Positions 33,720-46,165 of a stretch of 64,000 nt of DNA are shown here, in pieces. Origin of the DNA: Pseudomicrostroma phylloplanum (Eukaryota; Basidiomycota; Exobasidiomycetes; Microstromatales); NCBI GenBank assembly GCA_039545275.1, contig BCHS01000007.1, positions 744,001 through 808,000 on the forward strand, written 5' to 3'. How positions within the stretch are numbered: position 1 is the stretch's first letter; the number at the start of each line of letters is the position of its first letter. The translations under genes and the position numbers were made by a program. The notes beneath the pieces are model-generated. The model was not told where the DNA came from, searched no databases, and worked only from the letters and a program-made list of their open reading frames with translations.

Positions 33720-36700
33720 CTATTTCTCTCTCTCGCCCTCGCGCTCTCGCTCTCGTTCTCGAGGTGCATCGAACCCGAACCCCTCCAGCTGATGGTTCAG
33801 CAGGACGTTCGAGCGGGTATCCTGCTTCTGTTGCTGTTGCCGCACAGGAGCATATTGGCCCGACGGGCCGATCTTGAAGACGGCCGAGGAAGCCGAAGGG
33901 GGAAGAATGAGGAGCAGACCTCCCTCTTCCTCTGCTCCTGCTTCGACTCCTGCTCCCTCGCTTTGCCAGTCGTTCTCATTGAAGAGGTTTGGGTTGCACA
34001 TGGCGAAAGGAGAGGTGCGTCTGGCGAGGTTGCCCCGAGGAAGAGATGCAGAGGGGGACATGTCTACCCCTCCAGAGGCAGCGGGGGCGCTCTTCGAGCG
34101 TTGCATCTTCGTGGCCTCCTCCTCTCCCTCTACTTCTTCTTCCTCGTCGTTGAGTAGGCCAGCAGCAGCAGAAGGGGTACCAAGGTCGAACAGTCTAAAG
34201 CTCGACTCAAGACCGTACCCAAAGTCAAAGCCAAGAGGCACCTCGAGTGCTCCACCGCGCTCTTGCTCCTCTGCCCAGTCGAGGAAGTCGCACTCCGTCT
34301 CGTCGATGGGGAACGCGTCGGTCGGGATCTCCTCTCGTGAGGGTGGGCTGGAATGTCCGCTAGAGGGTGACTTGGGCTGTGCTGAGAGGTAGGGAAGAAG
34401 CGGTGCTTTTGATGACTCGGGCGAGGCGATGCTCGACTCGACTTCGTCGCTTTTGCTGGAGAGGCCTGAGCCTGCCGATGAGGCGGAAGTGCGCTTTGAT
34501 GATGCCTCGGAGGAAGAAAGGCTGCCGTCTGATGACAGGGAGGCGACGATGTCTTGGCAGGTGAGAGGACCCGAGAGGGACTCGAGTCCAGCGTCTGGAC
34601 TGTCGCACTTCTTGATTGAGTCGACAGACCAGAAAGAGGCCATGGGCGCCGATCCAATCCTTGATCTTCCTCCTACCGCACTCATTGAAGTCGACATTGG
34701 GCGACTCTTCACTGGCGAACCAAGCGCTTTCGCCTGGGCCATACGTGCTCGAGTGCCCTCTCCAGTATCAGGGCTCTCCTCGAGCATCTCCACACCTTCT
34801 TCGCTGCTCGAGTAGCCTTCCTGCTCAGGGAGAAGAGCCATGCGTCCGAGAGTAGGCGAATTGTCCTCGTCAGAGATGTAGCGCATAGTGTGCGCCGAGG
34901 TGGTGTTGGCACCTGATTGCTTCTCAAGAAGGCCAGAGCCAGAGTTGAGGAGCTCCTCGTCCACTGCTGTCTCGTCTTCGTGCTCAGAGTCGTACAGCGA
35001 AGTACCAGGTGACAGGACTCGCCTTCGGGAATCGTTCGTCTCCGGACTCCAGAAAGTCGATGCTGGACTTGACGAGGAGACAGTGCTGGGCGTGACGTTG
35101 CTCGTCATCGAAGCATCTCGTCCGCTCTTCTTTGGCGTGTCGAGGAGAAAGACCTGCTGGCCTGGGCCGCCTACCCCGCCTCTGCCAACAAAAGGACTGG
35201 CGTACTGACTTGCAGCAGGGGTTCGTTCGCCCACAGAGGCCTGACGAGCTCGCGGGCGATGCTCAATCATGCTGTGCCAGCTAGCGTCTTTCTGCGAGTT
35301 CTCCAGTGTGCGCTCCCAGAGCTTGAGATCGTGCACGCCAAGAAGCGCCGAGGGGGACGCTGGCGGCGGAGCTGCGATACCCGAAGGGCTGGTAGGCGCG
35401 GAGCTCAAGGTGTGTTGTGGGAGTGTGGGTGAGGGAAGAGACTGATTGCGCTTGTAAGGCCGAGGGAGGGAGGATGGAGCATGACCAGGCTTGAGGCGGC
35501 GCAAGTATGTGTCTATGCGCGAGGTCGTCGGCGACCCTCCGTTGGAGGAGGCAGTCGATGAGACATCCATGTTGGTTCCCATCACCGTCGACTTAAGTGG
35601 GACAGGTGGTGGTGTGGCAGTCTGAGGAAGTGGCAAAGAGGCAGTGGAGCTCGAGGCAAACGATTCGCCCTTATATGATGCTGTCGAGGAGACTGTCCCG
35701 TTCCCTTTGACGCCTGCATAGACACTTTGACCGTTGGCAAGTGAACGAGCAGAGACGGCGCTGAACGAGTTGACGAAGGGTACCCTTTCGCTAGAGATAG
35801 AGCTCGAAGTGCTTGGGCGAGTGCCGTAGCTGAAGCTTCCGCTAATCTTTGGCGCCACAACAGATCCAAGGCTCGACTCGGACGGAGCGAAGCTGGGTTT
35901 GCGCGAAGAAGGCAGTGACCAAGGATGGGTAGAGCCTTCGGTCGCCGTGAAAGAATGGTTCGAGCTAAGCAGACCGCTGAGCGAGGGCCTCTGTCTTCGA
36001 GCATCCGAGGCTTGGCGGCCTTCGGGGGACGACAATCCGTTCACAGCAGGGCTGCTATGCTTGTGGCTACTGAAGAGCTTTGCGAGAGCTTTGCTGTGCT
36101 CGCTGCCCTCAAGAGATACCCTGGGGCGTCTCTTCAAGCGGAAAAGCTTGCGCTCGCTTCCTTCGGCAGTCCGAGCGTCTTGGTCCTCTCCATCACTAGC
36201 GTCCCCTCCAATCTCCCAGCCAGCATTCTTGTTGAGGCCCAGCACTCTGCGGGCCTTCGCACCAGGGAGATCGTCGCCCTTCTTGTATTGCGAAAAGGAG
36301 CTGCGCTTGTGGTATGCTGGTCGCTGTAGAGGTGGCGCTGTATCGCTGTCGGATTCGCAGTCGCTGTCTGGACTGCTGCTCTGCACTTGGATGCTCGGCG
36401 AGATACTGTGCTGGCGGCCATGGAGCGAGACATGAGTCAAGGAATCGGTATTGGCAGGTAGATACGCAATGTTCCACGCTGGACCGTCGGGTCGACGCTT
36501 GCCGAAGTCTGCGGAAGCTGACCTGAGGCCTGTGACCGGTCTCTCCTCCATTTCGTGTCGGAGTCCCGCGCTCGACTTGACACCTTGGCCGAAAGAGAGC
36601 TCACGCAATGGTGCAACTGGTGCCTCCACCTCTTCCACCGGGAGAACGATGCGCGGATCGTAGAAGCCTGGCTGTGACTCGATCTGTACCCGACGCAGGT

Positions 36701-39700
36701 TTGGCGAACGCCGACGTTGAGCAAGACCTGGAGAGCCGCCCTCGGTATCGCTCGACCGCCTCGGGCTTGGTAACGAGTGGAGAGGTGACGCAGGGACGTG
36801 TGACTTGAGCATGTTGGCTGGTTCTAGAGAGTCCTCCTTTGGAATGGTATTCGCGAAGAAAGGTGAAGGCAGATCAAAGCTCGGAGAGGTTGTGTTGGAA
36901 GCCGATTGCAGCTCGCTCTCGAAAGAGGCGTGATGACGCAAAGGTGCCAGTACCAGAGGCTGAGGCCGTAGCTGATCACGTCTAGACAGGTAGTGGGCGA
37001 TGCGAGCAGATAGCTCTCCAGGTGCAGGCGATGTGAGTGAAGAGTCGTCGTGGGTCTTGTCGAAATCCTGAGACTCTGCCTGCTCTGCAACTGGTGACAG
37101 TGCTGAGAAAGAACCGCTTCTGGTACTGAGCAGGGACCTGGAGTTCTTGAGCTCGGTAGGACTCGAAGAAGGAGAGGTGTGGGGCCTTACGGTAGACGCT
37201 GGACGTTGCTTCTGAGCAGACTGTGGAGGTGAAGCCTGCTGCTGATTGTAGACCTGTCTGATATCACAGCGTGTCTGCGACCTTGCCTGGAAAAGCTGAC
37301 AGTGAGGAGCGTGTGCGGCTGATCTTAGGTCGCGAGTGGACTGTGAGCGCTGCAAGATGGGACGTAGAGCTCGTCCTGGGTAGTTCTGCGGCTGGTACGA
37401 CTGGCCGGAAAGGCCGCTCGGCGAGTTCTTGGCAGGGACAGCAGGCGGTGTGTCTTCACCCCTTGTGCTTTCGAGTGAACAAGCTCGGAGAGGAGGGAAG
37501 GCAACGTGGACTCTGCTTGGCCAAAGACTCTCTGTACCTGGGTCGGATCGGCCGCGGCGCAGAACAGGTGTATGTATCGGCGAAGTAGGACTCGATCGGG
37601 CAGGAAGATGATATTGAAGACCTTCAGCAACAGCTTGGGCGTCTACGAATGGCTTGGTAGTAGCGGTGTTGAAGACGGGGTCTTCAGGGGAGAGCTGGTT
37701 TCGCGATGCCTTGTCGAGTAGGAAGGCTTTGCAAGGCTTGCTCTCCGATTTGTTGATGGAAGGATAGCTTGCTTTCTTCCTGAGACCAGAACGGCCTGCA
37801 ACGGGAGGCAGTGGTTTATGAAGTTGCGGAGGGCCAAAGGTGACTCTTGCGCGGGTAGGCACCCCTGGGCTGTCGTGTGAGCGTGTAGCGGGCGAAAGGG
37901 GTTCCTTTCGTACAGCAAGCTGTTTGAGGAGCTCAGTATCTTGCTGCAGAGTTCGTTGATCTCGGCGAAGTGGACAGCCAGGAGAGATCGGGCAGCTGCG
38001 AAGAGCGAGGATGTGGTGGGGAGGGTAGAAGGGAGAGGCGAGGTTGGGGAGATTGTAAGTACATCACCTCACATCGTCGCGAGATACAACAGGGCAGCGA
38101 AGATTGGCAAGGCAGCACCCTCCGGAAGTTCAGGGTCCTCCGGTCCCTGGATGATTCCATGGCGGTGGTACCTGAAGTGATGCCCTGCTCTGCTGCCTGA
38201 CCGACTGCCTATCCGTTGCTTCCGGCGAAGTGGGACAAGAGGACAGGGGCGTGGAGGTGGCGATCTTTTGCATGTCCCTTTTGTTCGTAGATATCTGTGC
38301 TGTACTCCGCCTGATATCCCCTGATGCTCTTCTAGTGCCATCCACCTCGATGGTAGGAAGCGAATGCCGTGGGACAAAGGGTCGCGGACAAAGGGAACAA
38401 AGCCACGCGCCTCTTCTTCCCCGCATTTCTGGCGCGCTTCCGCATTGGCCTCCACCTGCAGCCACGCGTCTCGGAGAATTCTGCTGTACCACTGCCTCGT
38501 CGACCCCCGCTCGCATCTACGAAAGGGGCAGATCAACTCACCTATCGACTTCCTCCGCTTGTGCATGACCACCGTGCTCTTGTTGATGTTTCACAAAGAT
38601 GTCGGCGTCAGAGGGGACGTGCGGCGCGTGCAGCGGCAAGATGCGGAAGACCATCTGCCCATCTTCGTCCACCCAGAAATCCTGGCCTGGTCCACACTGC
38701 TGGTGCGCCTCTTGTTGACGACTAGCACTTCTGCCATTGTTGTTGGTTTCATAAAAGTCAGAGCTTTGGCCGCTTAGGCCACTGGCCGACCTGTCTCTGC
38801 TTGAGGCAGAGGAAAGCGGTGAAGCCGGCAAGGAGGTAGGTGCTCGAGGCGAAAGCGCCGACGCAGACGATGGCGAGCTCAAGGCGGCTCCTGCAGTGGC
38901 TGGACGATGATTCTTGAGCGCGTATTGGCTGGCGGAAAGCGTGTTCGGACTCAACAGAGGCCGAGTGCTGCTCAGAGGGCTACTAGATGCGCTGCTTTGC
39001 TCGTCCGGGCTGCTACCGCTGCATGTTGGGCTCTTGGAGCGCCAATTGCAAGGCGAGATGACCGGTGGAGAGAGAGGCGTCCAGGGGAAAGCGCTCGAAG
39101 ACTCGCCTATCCTGCTGGAAGCAACTGGTACCCCACTTTGGCGCCTGAGCATTGTAGCGCTTCCAATGCCGGCCTTCGATGCTACTTGTGTGAGGGAGGC
39201 GTCCCCGCTCGGGCTTTCGACAGATGCCAGCTGCACCAGAGCTGTGTTGAAAGCGTATCGTACACCGCTGAGCATGGTAGCGCCTTTGTTCTTCAGTCCC
39301 AACAGGAGATGGTCCCCTTCGGAAGAAGGCGCAGCGCTACCTTCCGCCGTCTTCCTTGCGAAGGTGACCTTGGGTGGCCAGGGTTGAGATGTCATCGTCT
39401 CTTGAATCGTACTGAGAAAGCCCGATGCTTGAGTCGTGCTGAGCAGAGGTGCGGAGGGGGTGGGTGCATTGCTGCTCTCTCCTTCTGGTCGAGCAGGAGG
39501 GCAGGTAGTCGTGCCTTTGTTGGTTCCAGCAGATGTGGATGGTCTTCGTGCAAGGAGAGCTCCAAGTCCGGGCCGCTTCGGAAAGGATGACATTGGAGAT
39601 TGCTGAGGTTGCGTTTGGAAGCTTCTGTCGCTAGACTTGGAGGGCGCAGTGCGTGGCCGGTCGACCATGCCTTTTCGGCGGCTCTTGCCAGTAGAGTCGC

Positions 39701-39872
39701 AGGGCAAGGGGGAGTGAGACATGATGGGCGATGGCAGGGGCTGAGGTGCGAGGAAGGCAGACGTCATGACTGTCTTTGACTGCAGCGGTCGATAGTAGTC
39801 TCTGATGGGCTGCTGAGCAGCGAAGGTTACAGACGCAGGTGGACGGGTGTGTGTGGAGTAGTCGAAAGCCAA
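33720..39872 (-). CDS. Very large Ser/Pro-rich, mostly disordered protein (three-exon model)
   Basis: Exon model 39872-38542, 38516-38073 and 37995-33720 gives 2016 residues. The two main frames (444 and about 1426 codons) are certain as open frames. Joining them is inferred: the downstream frame has no ATG near its 5' end. The upstream frame ends exactly at a GTGAGT donor that carries a TGA. Introns of 25 and 77 nt would keep one phase; the 25-nt one is suspiciously short, so the middle exon is doubtful. Sequence: Ser/Pro/Thr-rich with many short basic patches, a helical piece (TLQQDTELLKQLAVRKE) and Glu/Arg repeats at the end. No enzyme domain is recognised. It could instead be two genes. 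Scaffold or polarity proteins of fungi often look like this. Confidence 0.5.
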
Positions 39873-41140
39873 AGGTCGGATGAGTGTGAAGAGGTCCGTA
39901 CTTGGGCCGGAAGGTGGAGCAGAGGGTGAGATTGGCTACGATCAAGGCTGGGGGGAGGGGGCGACAGAGAGCGATGCGGGTACCTCGAGCCCTCTTCCAG
40001 CCCGCCTTTATATTTTCCTCTCCCCTCCCCACTCCCCTTGCCCCGATCTTCCTGGCATGGATCTGGAGTAGCCTAGCCAGCCCTGCTATCTGGGCCTTCT
40101 TGCCCACGCACCCCAATCGCTGCGCCTATGACGCCTACCCCCTGCACGACCCTAGGCAACGGACACCCGTCGGCTTTGCTCTATCGTCAGAGTGCCCTGG
40201 CCCCCGAGGCAGGCATCGTGCAGATCGGTGGTAGATCTGAGATCCGGAGCGGGGATGCGGAATAAGGCGTGGGGTAGGAGAGAGATGCAGGAGGTTTGCC
40301 GGCAGGACATATCTGCGAGGATCACAGTAGAGAGGCCGATGCTGCAGGGCAACTCGATGAGCGGGGGTCGAAAGAGGGGACTAGCAGGGTCACAAGGAGC
40401 CGCCCTGGGGGGGCCTTATCGGTAGCGGTGGTGCGAGGCCTGGGGCGCATTGCGTCGTAGCAATCGCCAGGCACCCGCGGACCTGAAAGGAAACGTGGCT
40501 ACTCCGACACTACGTACCAGAGGGAACAGCGCTGCCAGCCAGGGCAGGACGAGTACCGCTGCCCCGGAGAGGTTCCGACTGAAGTCTGTCCACCTAGAGG
40601 ACGTGAACCCCGCAAGAACGAACGTGATCGAACGTGGGGCAGCCGTAGGACGAGCTCACGAGGTCACCGTGTCGCCAGGGTTTTGCGGGAGCAACGACTT
40701 TTCTCACCCACGCACGGTCAGGTGAGGCCAATGAGTACCTGACGCCACACCTTGAGCAAGCAAGGGGCAAGCGGCAATGAAGTGCCTCAGTACCTCTGCC
40801 GATGACGACGGCAGCATCGAAGCTGGCCAGCTTCCATGCTGCCCCCAACCTGGCCGCAACCTCCCCACGAGCGGCTCAGGGCGCCTATTCTCCCCGCTCT
40901 TCCCACACTATCGTACCTGATGAGCATCGGAGATTTTGCAAAAAGAAGAGGGCTCAGAGAGAAGGCGGAAAGCACTGAGGGAACGTTGGATCGAGCTCAA
41001 TCTGACATGGTGTTTAGGGCAATTGCGCAGGAGACCTGGCGCTCTAGACTCGATATCGGTATCTTCAGAGCAGAATGCCTCAGCAATGGTGAACAGGGAA
41101 AGAGAATGCCGATTCTCGGGAAACGGCCGAGCGGGAAACC
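39873..41140. other. Gene-free stretch of about 1.27 kb
   Basis: Upstream region of the large Ser/Pro-rich gene and downstream region of RRP4, both on the minus strand. I searched both strands for tRNA, 5S or U6-like sequence and found none. No frame has support. Confidence 0.45.
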
Positions 41141-42460
41141 TCAGTAGTCGTCATCCTCGTCCATCTTTCTCGCGCCATAGCCATCCAGTCCACCGCCGGC
41201 TGCTGCTGCATGCCCAATCTCACCGCTCCTCTTGAGCTCCTCTTTGATCCTTCGGAGTACCGCTGACCAATAATCGTCTGCTCCGCCGCCCTCCTCCATG
41301 TCCTCGTCCTTGACATCGCCGTCCTCTCGGAGATCTGAGGCGACGTCCCAAGCTAGTTGCACGCTTTGATCGGAGATGGGAAGGTATGCCGAAGAGAGGA
41401 GAGCCAGTAGCGATGCCAGCATGGAGAGGGTAGATAGGATTTGCGGCGACGGCAGCTGGTGGGGGTGGAAAGACGTGCAGGCGTTTACGCAAGGGTGAGC
41501 GGAATCCGACGCTATGCACGACGCAGAAGCCGTTCTCACCTTGAGCTGATCGCTGTATGTACCTCCTGCATCTACATCCCTGCCTACGCCCCTTCCGCCT
41601 CTGTCCTCATCTTCATTGCCCTGCGCAGCCGAACCTGATGTCTCACTGCCCTGCATAGCTCCCACTGCGCTGAGCCAGACCCATCCGTTGAGACCCAAGA
41701 TCATGTCCACTTCCTCGAGAGCAGCACCTGTGCCTCTCTTGAGCCTGATGAAGTGCGACTTGCCCCTCCTGACGAGTCTCGAAGGGACACACACCAGCCT
41801 TCCGTTCCTCAGCTTGCCATACCGCAGACTCCTGGTATGCAGCGAGGTACTGCCGTCGTTGTAAACGCCCTGCACCTCTGCCACAAGCAAGTCACCCTCT
41901 TTGAAGAAAGTGCGCATCTGTAGCTCATCCGAGGAGACTTTTCGACGCTGGATTCCACCCGGGAGATTGATCGCCGAGAGGGCCAGGTTGGATAAGGAGG
42001 AGGCTCCTAGGGAGATCTTCCACCTTCGAGCACCGGGAAGCACACTCAGCACCCTTCCCAGCACCAGGTCTCCAGTCTCAGGAGAGTAGCGAGTGTAGAA
42101 GGGTTGCAGCGACAGGAGGCGATTGGTCAGGATCACCCGCCCTGTCAGGGACGAGGCGATCTGACTGGGCTGAGCTGGGTGGGTGGAGGGGATGAGGTGG
42201 GTACCATGGCCCCTCATGTACGTAGAGAGAGAACCCAGTACCTGGCCGGGGGTGGCTAGCTTTGTGCCCGAGGAGTAATCTGCATCACCCCCGGCATCTT
42301 CGTCTTCATCCTCATCGGGATACTGTGAATGACCAGAGAGATGGACGTGATGAGAGGCCGGACGAAATGCGTCTGATGCTAAGGAGGTTGAAGGGGTCGC
42401 TGCAGACGAGACGACCTGAAAAATCGACGATGACGATGGCCCAGCAGCAGCAGAAGCCAT
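41141..42460 (-). CDS. RRP4: Exosome complex subunit RRP4 (EXOSC2)
   Basis: Exons 42460-41540 and 41455-41141 give about 411 residues. Conserved RRP4 blocks are present in order: GQVLGS then MRGHGTHL (N-terminal domain), the S1 domain with DLVLGRVLSVLPGARRWKI and SAINLPGGIQRRK, the ELQMRTFFKEGDLLVAEVQ block, HTRSLRYGKLRNGRLV, and the KH-like ILGLNGWVWL. RRP4 is one of the three RNA-binding cap subunits of the RNA exosome in nucleus and cytosol. The 84-nt intron has a GTGAGA donor and a CACCAG acceptor, is a multiple of three and has no stop, so unspliced RNA would read through with 28 extra residues. The start at 42460 was chosen over an in-frame ATG 25 codons upstream because the family begins near it. 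Confidence 0.9.
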   Translation of the reverse strand: MASAAAGPSSSSIFQVVSSAATPSTSLASDAFRPASHHVHLSGHSQYPDEDEDEDAGGDADYSSGTKLATPGQVLGSLSTYMRGHGTHLIPSTHPAQPSQIASSLTGRVILTNRLLSLQPFYTRYSPETGDLVLGRVLSVLPGARRWKISLGASSLSNLALSAINLPGGIQRRKVSSDELQMRTFFKEGDLLVAEVQGVYNDGSTSLHTRSLRYGKLRNGRLVCVPSRLVRRGKSHFIRLKRGTGAALEEVDMILGLNGWVWLSAVGAMQGSETSGSAAQGNEDEDRGGRGVGRDVDAGGTYSDQLKVRTASASCIASDSAHPCVNACTSFHPHQLPSPQILSTLSMLASLLALLSSAYLPISDQSVQLAWDVASDLREDGDVKDEDMEEGGGADDYWSAVLRRIKEELKRSGEIGHAAAAGGGLDGYGARKMDEDDDY

Positions 42461-42734
42461 AATTAAGAGCTTGATCGTACGACAGAGGAGTGGTGAGCAG
42501 CGCAAGAAGTTGACCTTCGTCATCTTCGGAAGCACGGAAATCGAAAATCCAGAAAATCAGCGGGCGCGACCCCGCACTCCACCTCGGGTGTCTTTCATTG
42601 CCGCCCTCCCCTCACATCCTGACACCTCCTGTCTCCCACCCGATCTCAAGCCTTGTACATTGAAAGTAGCAGACCTATCCACAGTCTTCTTCAAGGCTCT
42701 GCTTACTGCTTCTGCTTCCCCGGCATACGTCACC

Positions 42735-44091
42735 ATGTCCTCCCTCAACATCTTCCCCTCGCTCTCCACCCTCTTCCGGGTCTTCGGCCTCATCTCCGTC
42801 TTCTCTGTATCCTCCATCGCCTCCCTCCTCTACCTCTACCAGGGCAAGCTAATCTACCCCGCCAACCTCCCCGCTGGCGCACGAACAGATACCACAAACC
42901 CCTCGGAGTTCTCTCTGCCCTTTGAGGACCTTTGGCTGAAGACGCCTGACGGAGAGAAGTTGCAGGCCTGGTTCATCCGGCCTGATGAGAAGGGGCAGGA
43001 GAGGAAGATGACCGTCGTCATGTTCCAGGCGAATGCGGGCAACATAGCGCATCGTCTGCCTCTTGCTGCCATCCTCTACAAGCGTCTGGCAGTCAATGTG
43101 CTCATGCTCTCCTACAGGGGCTACGGTCTGAGTACTGGTTCGCCCAACGAAGCCGGCATCAAGATTGACGCTCAGGTCGCCTTGGACTGGCTGAAGGCGC
43201 GGATTTGGCCGGAGAGCAAGAGCAAGCAGGCCGCCGTCGACTTCTCTTCCCACAATGTCATCCTCTATGGACAGAGTCTGGGAGGAGCAGTTGCGATCGA
43301 CGCTGCCGTGCGGAACGGGAACTGGGTCAAGGGCTTGATCTTAGAGAACACCTTCCTGGACATCCCCTCCCTGATCCCCTCTGTTTTACCACCCGCTCGA
43401 TTTTTCACTTGGCTCTGCAGGGAGATTTGGTCATCCCGGACTCGGCTGCCACAGCTAGACAAGGGCGTCAAGGTCCTCTTCCTCAGCGGTAAGGACGACG
43501 AGCTGGTCCCGCCTAGCCATATGCGAGAGCTGTACAAGGTCTGTCGGCACAAGGAGGGCAGTGGCAAGGAGTGGAGCGAGTTCGAGGAGGGCACACATAA
43601 CGATACCTGCATGAAGGTGAGTAGACTATGTCAGGTGGCCACGAGTAACAAGCCTGGAGTGAATGTTTCGTAGGCAATCACATCTGACATAGTCCCCTCG
43701 TATCCCCCTCATCGACGAACAGCCCGGCTACTTCCCGACGATCGCTTCCTTCCTGCATCGGCACTTCTCCCACGCAACTCCACTCTCATGGGAAGCCCTC
43801 TCCCGCGGCTTTGCGGGGACAAAGAGCAACACAAGCAATGCCAGTGGGGGCAGTGGCAGTGGCGGAGGAGAGGAAGAGAAGATCACTCGAGAGCTGGAGG
43901 AAGAGTATGGGGATGACTGGGAGCACGTTGAAGGTGGAGCAGGGGCAGGAGCAGACGAGACTGGTGGAAAGGTAGAGGGAATGAGGCGGAGAGCGGCGGG
44001 TGCAGGAGGCAAGGGACCTCGAGACGTCGTCGGCGAAGAGATCGAAGAGATCGAGACGGAGGGTGTCAAGAGGGCTAGAGCAGACCTGTAG
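42735..44091 (+). CDS. Alpha/beta hydrolase of the Bem46/ABHD13 type, N-terminal membrane anchor
   Basis: Exons 42735-43616 and 43723-44091 (106-nt intron) give 416 residues. The ATG is in a CACC context. Residues 5-33 form a membrane anchor (VFGLISVFSVSSIASLLYLY), followed by the QGKLIYPAN motif typical of Bem46. The lipase elbow is GQSLGG (nucleophile Ser), the Asp lies in SGKDDELVPP and the His in GTHND. The junction MK/PGYFPTIASFL rebuilds the family C-terminus. An acidic, Gly-rich tail of about 95 residues is added. Bem46 homologues are membrane serine hydrolases linked to polarity and lipids; the substrate is unknown. It diverges from RRP4, with 274 bases between the start codons. Confidence 0.9.
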
Positions 44092-44332
44092 GGGGCTTCA
44101 GTCAGTCACCGCATCCATCCAGCGATCTGCTTGCTGCTTCTTCATCAATGAACGATCATTCACTCGAATGTACTCTGCGAAGCATGAATTGCATTGCAGC
44201 GCAAAGAGAGGGGGACAACTGAAGAGCGGCGAAGACGATATGTCTTCTTCGATTGACTGAGCTCTCCAGCAGTCCACCTCAGCAGGGAGTACTGCTGGGG
44301 AGGAAGCATGCACTAGACCGCCGCCCACACGC

Positions 44333-44921
<589 letters not shown>

Positions 44922-45359
44922 TTTGCGGTGAATTCAGTCTAGAGATCTGTCTCGTCCTTGAATGAAGTCTGAGGAGAAAAGCGAAGGCAAAGAGGGCCCA
45001 CTCGCGGATTTTCTCATATCCCCTGCCGCTGTGACCGCGCGCAAAAACCGACTCAGGCGGGAAGGGCCAAGCCACGCGTTCCGTTCCGGTGGCTTTTCGA
45101 GGCCAGTCCGAAGGGCATCCTTCCGGCTTCCCGCTACGGGGCCCTGATCCTGCCTACCACCAGCTCTCCCAAGCGTTCCTCTCTGGAGTGTCCAGTCCAT
45201 TTTGCTTTCTTCCGGACGCGAACACCCCTCGCGTACCAAGCCTCATCTCACCTGCCTACAGCTCCTGCTTCGGCCTGGATACGAGCATCAGCAGCTAAGC
45301 TCGGCTTTACCTCAGAAGCACGACATCAGCCATCAGTACTAGGTCCTCAATCTACAACC
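44922..45359. promoter_or_regulatory. Divergent promoter region, ubiquitin-eS31 / small nuclear-type protein
   Basis: 438 bases containing the first noncoding exon of ubiquitin-eS31 and both promoters. No TATA box is evident. Confidence 0.4.
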
Positions 45360-45884
45360 ATGGGCAAGTCGGCAAAGTTCTTCAAGCGACCCTCGCTGAA
45401 AGAGAAGCAACGGCGGGAGCAGTATCGATCAAGCGATCGCCACGACGCAAGCGACGACGAGGCAGACCAAGGGCGAGATTCAGCTCGTACCGGGCAAGCC
45501 GCGGCTTCGAAGTCCCTCAAGGGCAAGGCTCGCAATACAGAGACACAATTCCAGAAGAGCCGCTCAGTGACGGACCTCGATGAGCTGAAGCGTCAAGCGA
45601 GGGAGATGCAGGCCACCATCAAGGCCGAGAAGGCTAAGATGAGCAAGCGCTCCTCGAAGAGCAAAAGGACAGCAGACTTCGAGCAGGACGAAGAAGACGA
45701 CGAAGAGTTGGCAGAGAGTGAAGAGGAAGAAGAGGACCCAGCTGAGAAGCCGAAGCGCAAGAGGAGGAGTGGACGGGCAGCAAAGAGGTACAAGGTGCCT
45801 GAGGGCGAGGCTCGCACGCCTGCCGAGGCGGGGATCGACTATCTGGCTCAGTTCGAGGGAAAGAAGGATACTCGGATACGATGA
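45360..45884 (+). CDS. Small highly charged protein, probably nuclear/nucleolar
   Basis: Single exon, 174 residues, ATG in an ACC context. It starts MGKSAKFFKRPSLKEKQ, a basic head of the kind seen on conserved fungal nucleolar proteins. A helical Lys/Glu region follows (ELKRQAREMQATIKAEK), then a Lys/Ser patch, a long acidic run (about 118-138) and a basic cluster (KPKRKRRSGRAAKRYK) that can act as a nuclear localisation signal. The C-terminus has YLAQFEGKKDTRIR. The function is not known. Ribosome biogenesis is a guess from composition. Confidence 0.75.
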   Translation: MGKSAKFFKRPSLKEKQRREQYRSSDRHDASDDEADQGRDSARTGQAAASKSLKGKARNTETQFQKSRSVTDLDELKRQAREMQATIKAEKAKMSKRSSKSKRTADFEQDEEDDEELAESEEEEEDPAEKPKRKRRSGRAAKRYKVPEGEARTPAEAGIDYLAQFEGKKDTRIR

Positions 45885-46165
45885 GAGACTTTGAGGCTTC
45901 CAAGCCAAGTGAAAGAGCTGGTAGCATCTTGTAATACTATTCATACCCATGCAAAGCGAAGCTGTCCAAGTGACAAGTCCGGTGTGTACTGGGCATCTCC
46001 TTCCGATCCGATTGTGGCGCACAGAGCAATTGTTCCCACTTCCGTCTTGCTTCCACCCCTCCTCAGCTTGCCTTGTCTTCCGACCGACCGACTCGTCGTA
46101 CCACGTCTCACCTCGCCCCGCTGGTCTCCCTCTGCTTCCACTACGCCCCCTACAGTCAGGGCAGG

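Noticed and set aside
37643..37918. Alternative exon reading continuing FAEINELCSKILSSSN
   Set aside because: Although protein-like near 37900-37990, it stops at 37643, while the overlapping frame continues for more than 1400 codons. Kept only as an alternative in the large-gene model.
40380..40760. tRNA or 5S rRNA gene in the gene-free stretch near RRP4
   Set aside because: The nearest B-box-like string (around 40628-40640, minus strand) fails the GTTCGANNC pattern, and no acceptor-stem pairing was found.
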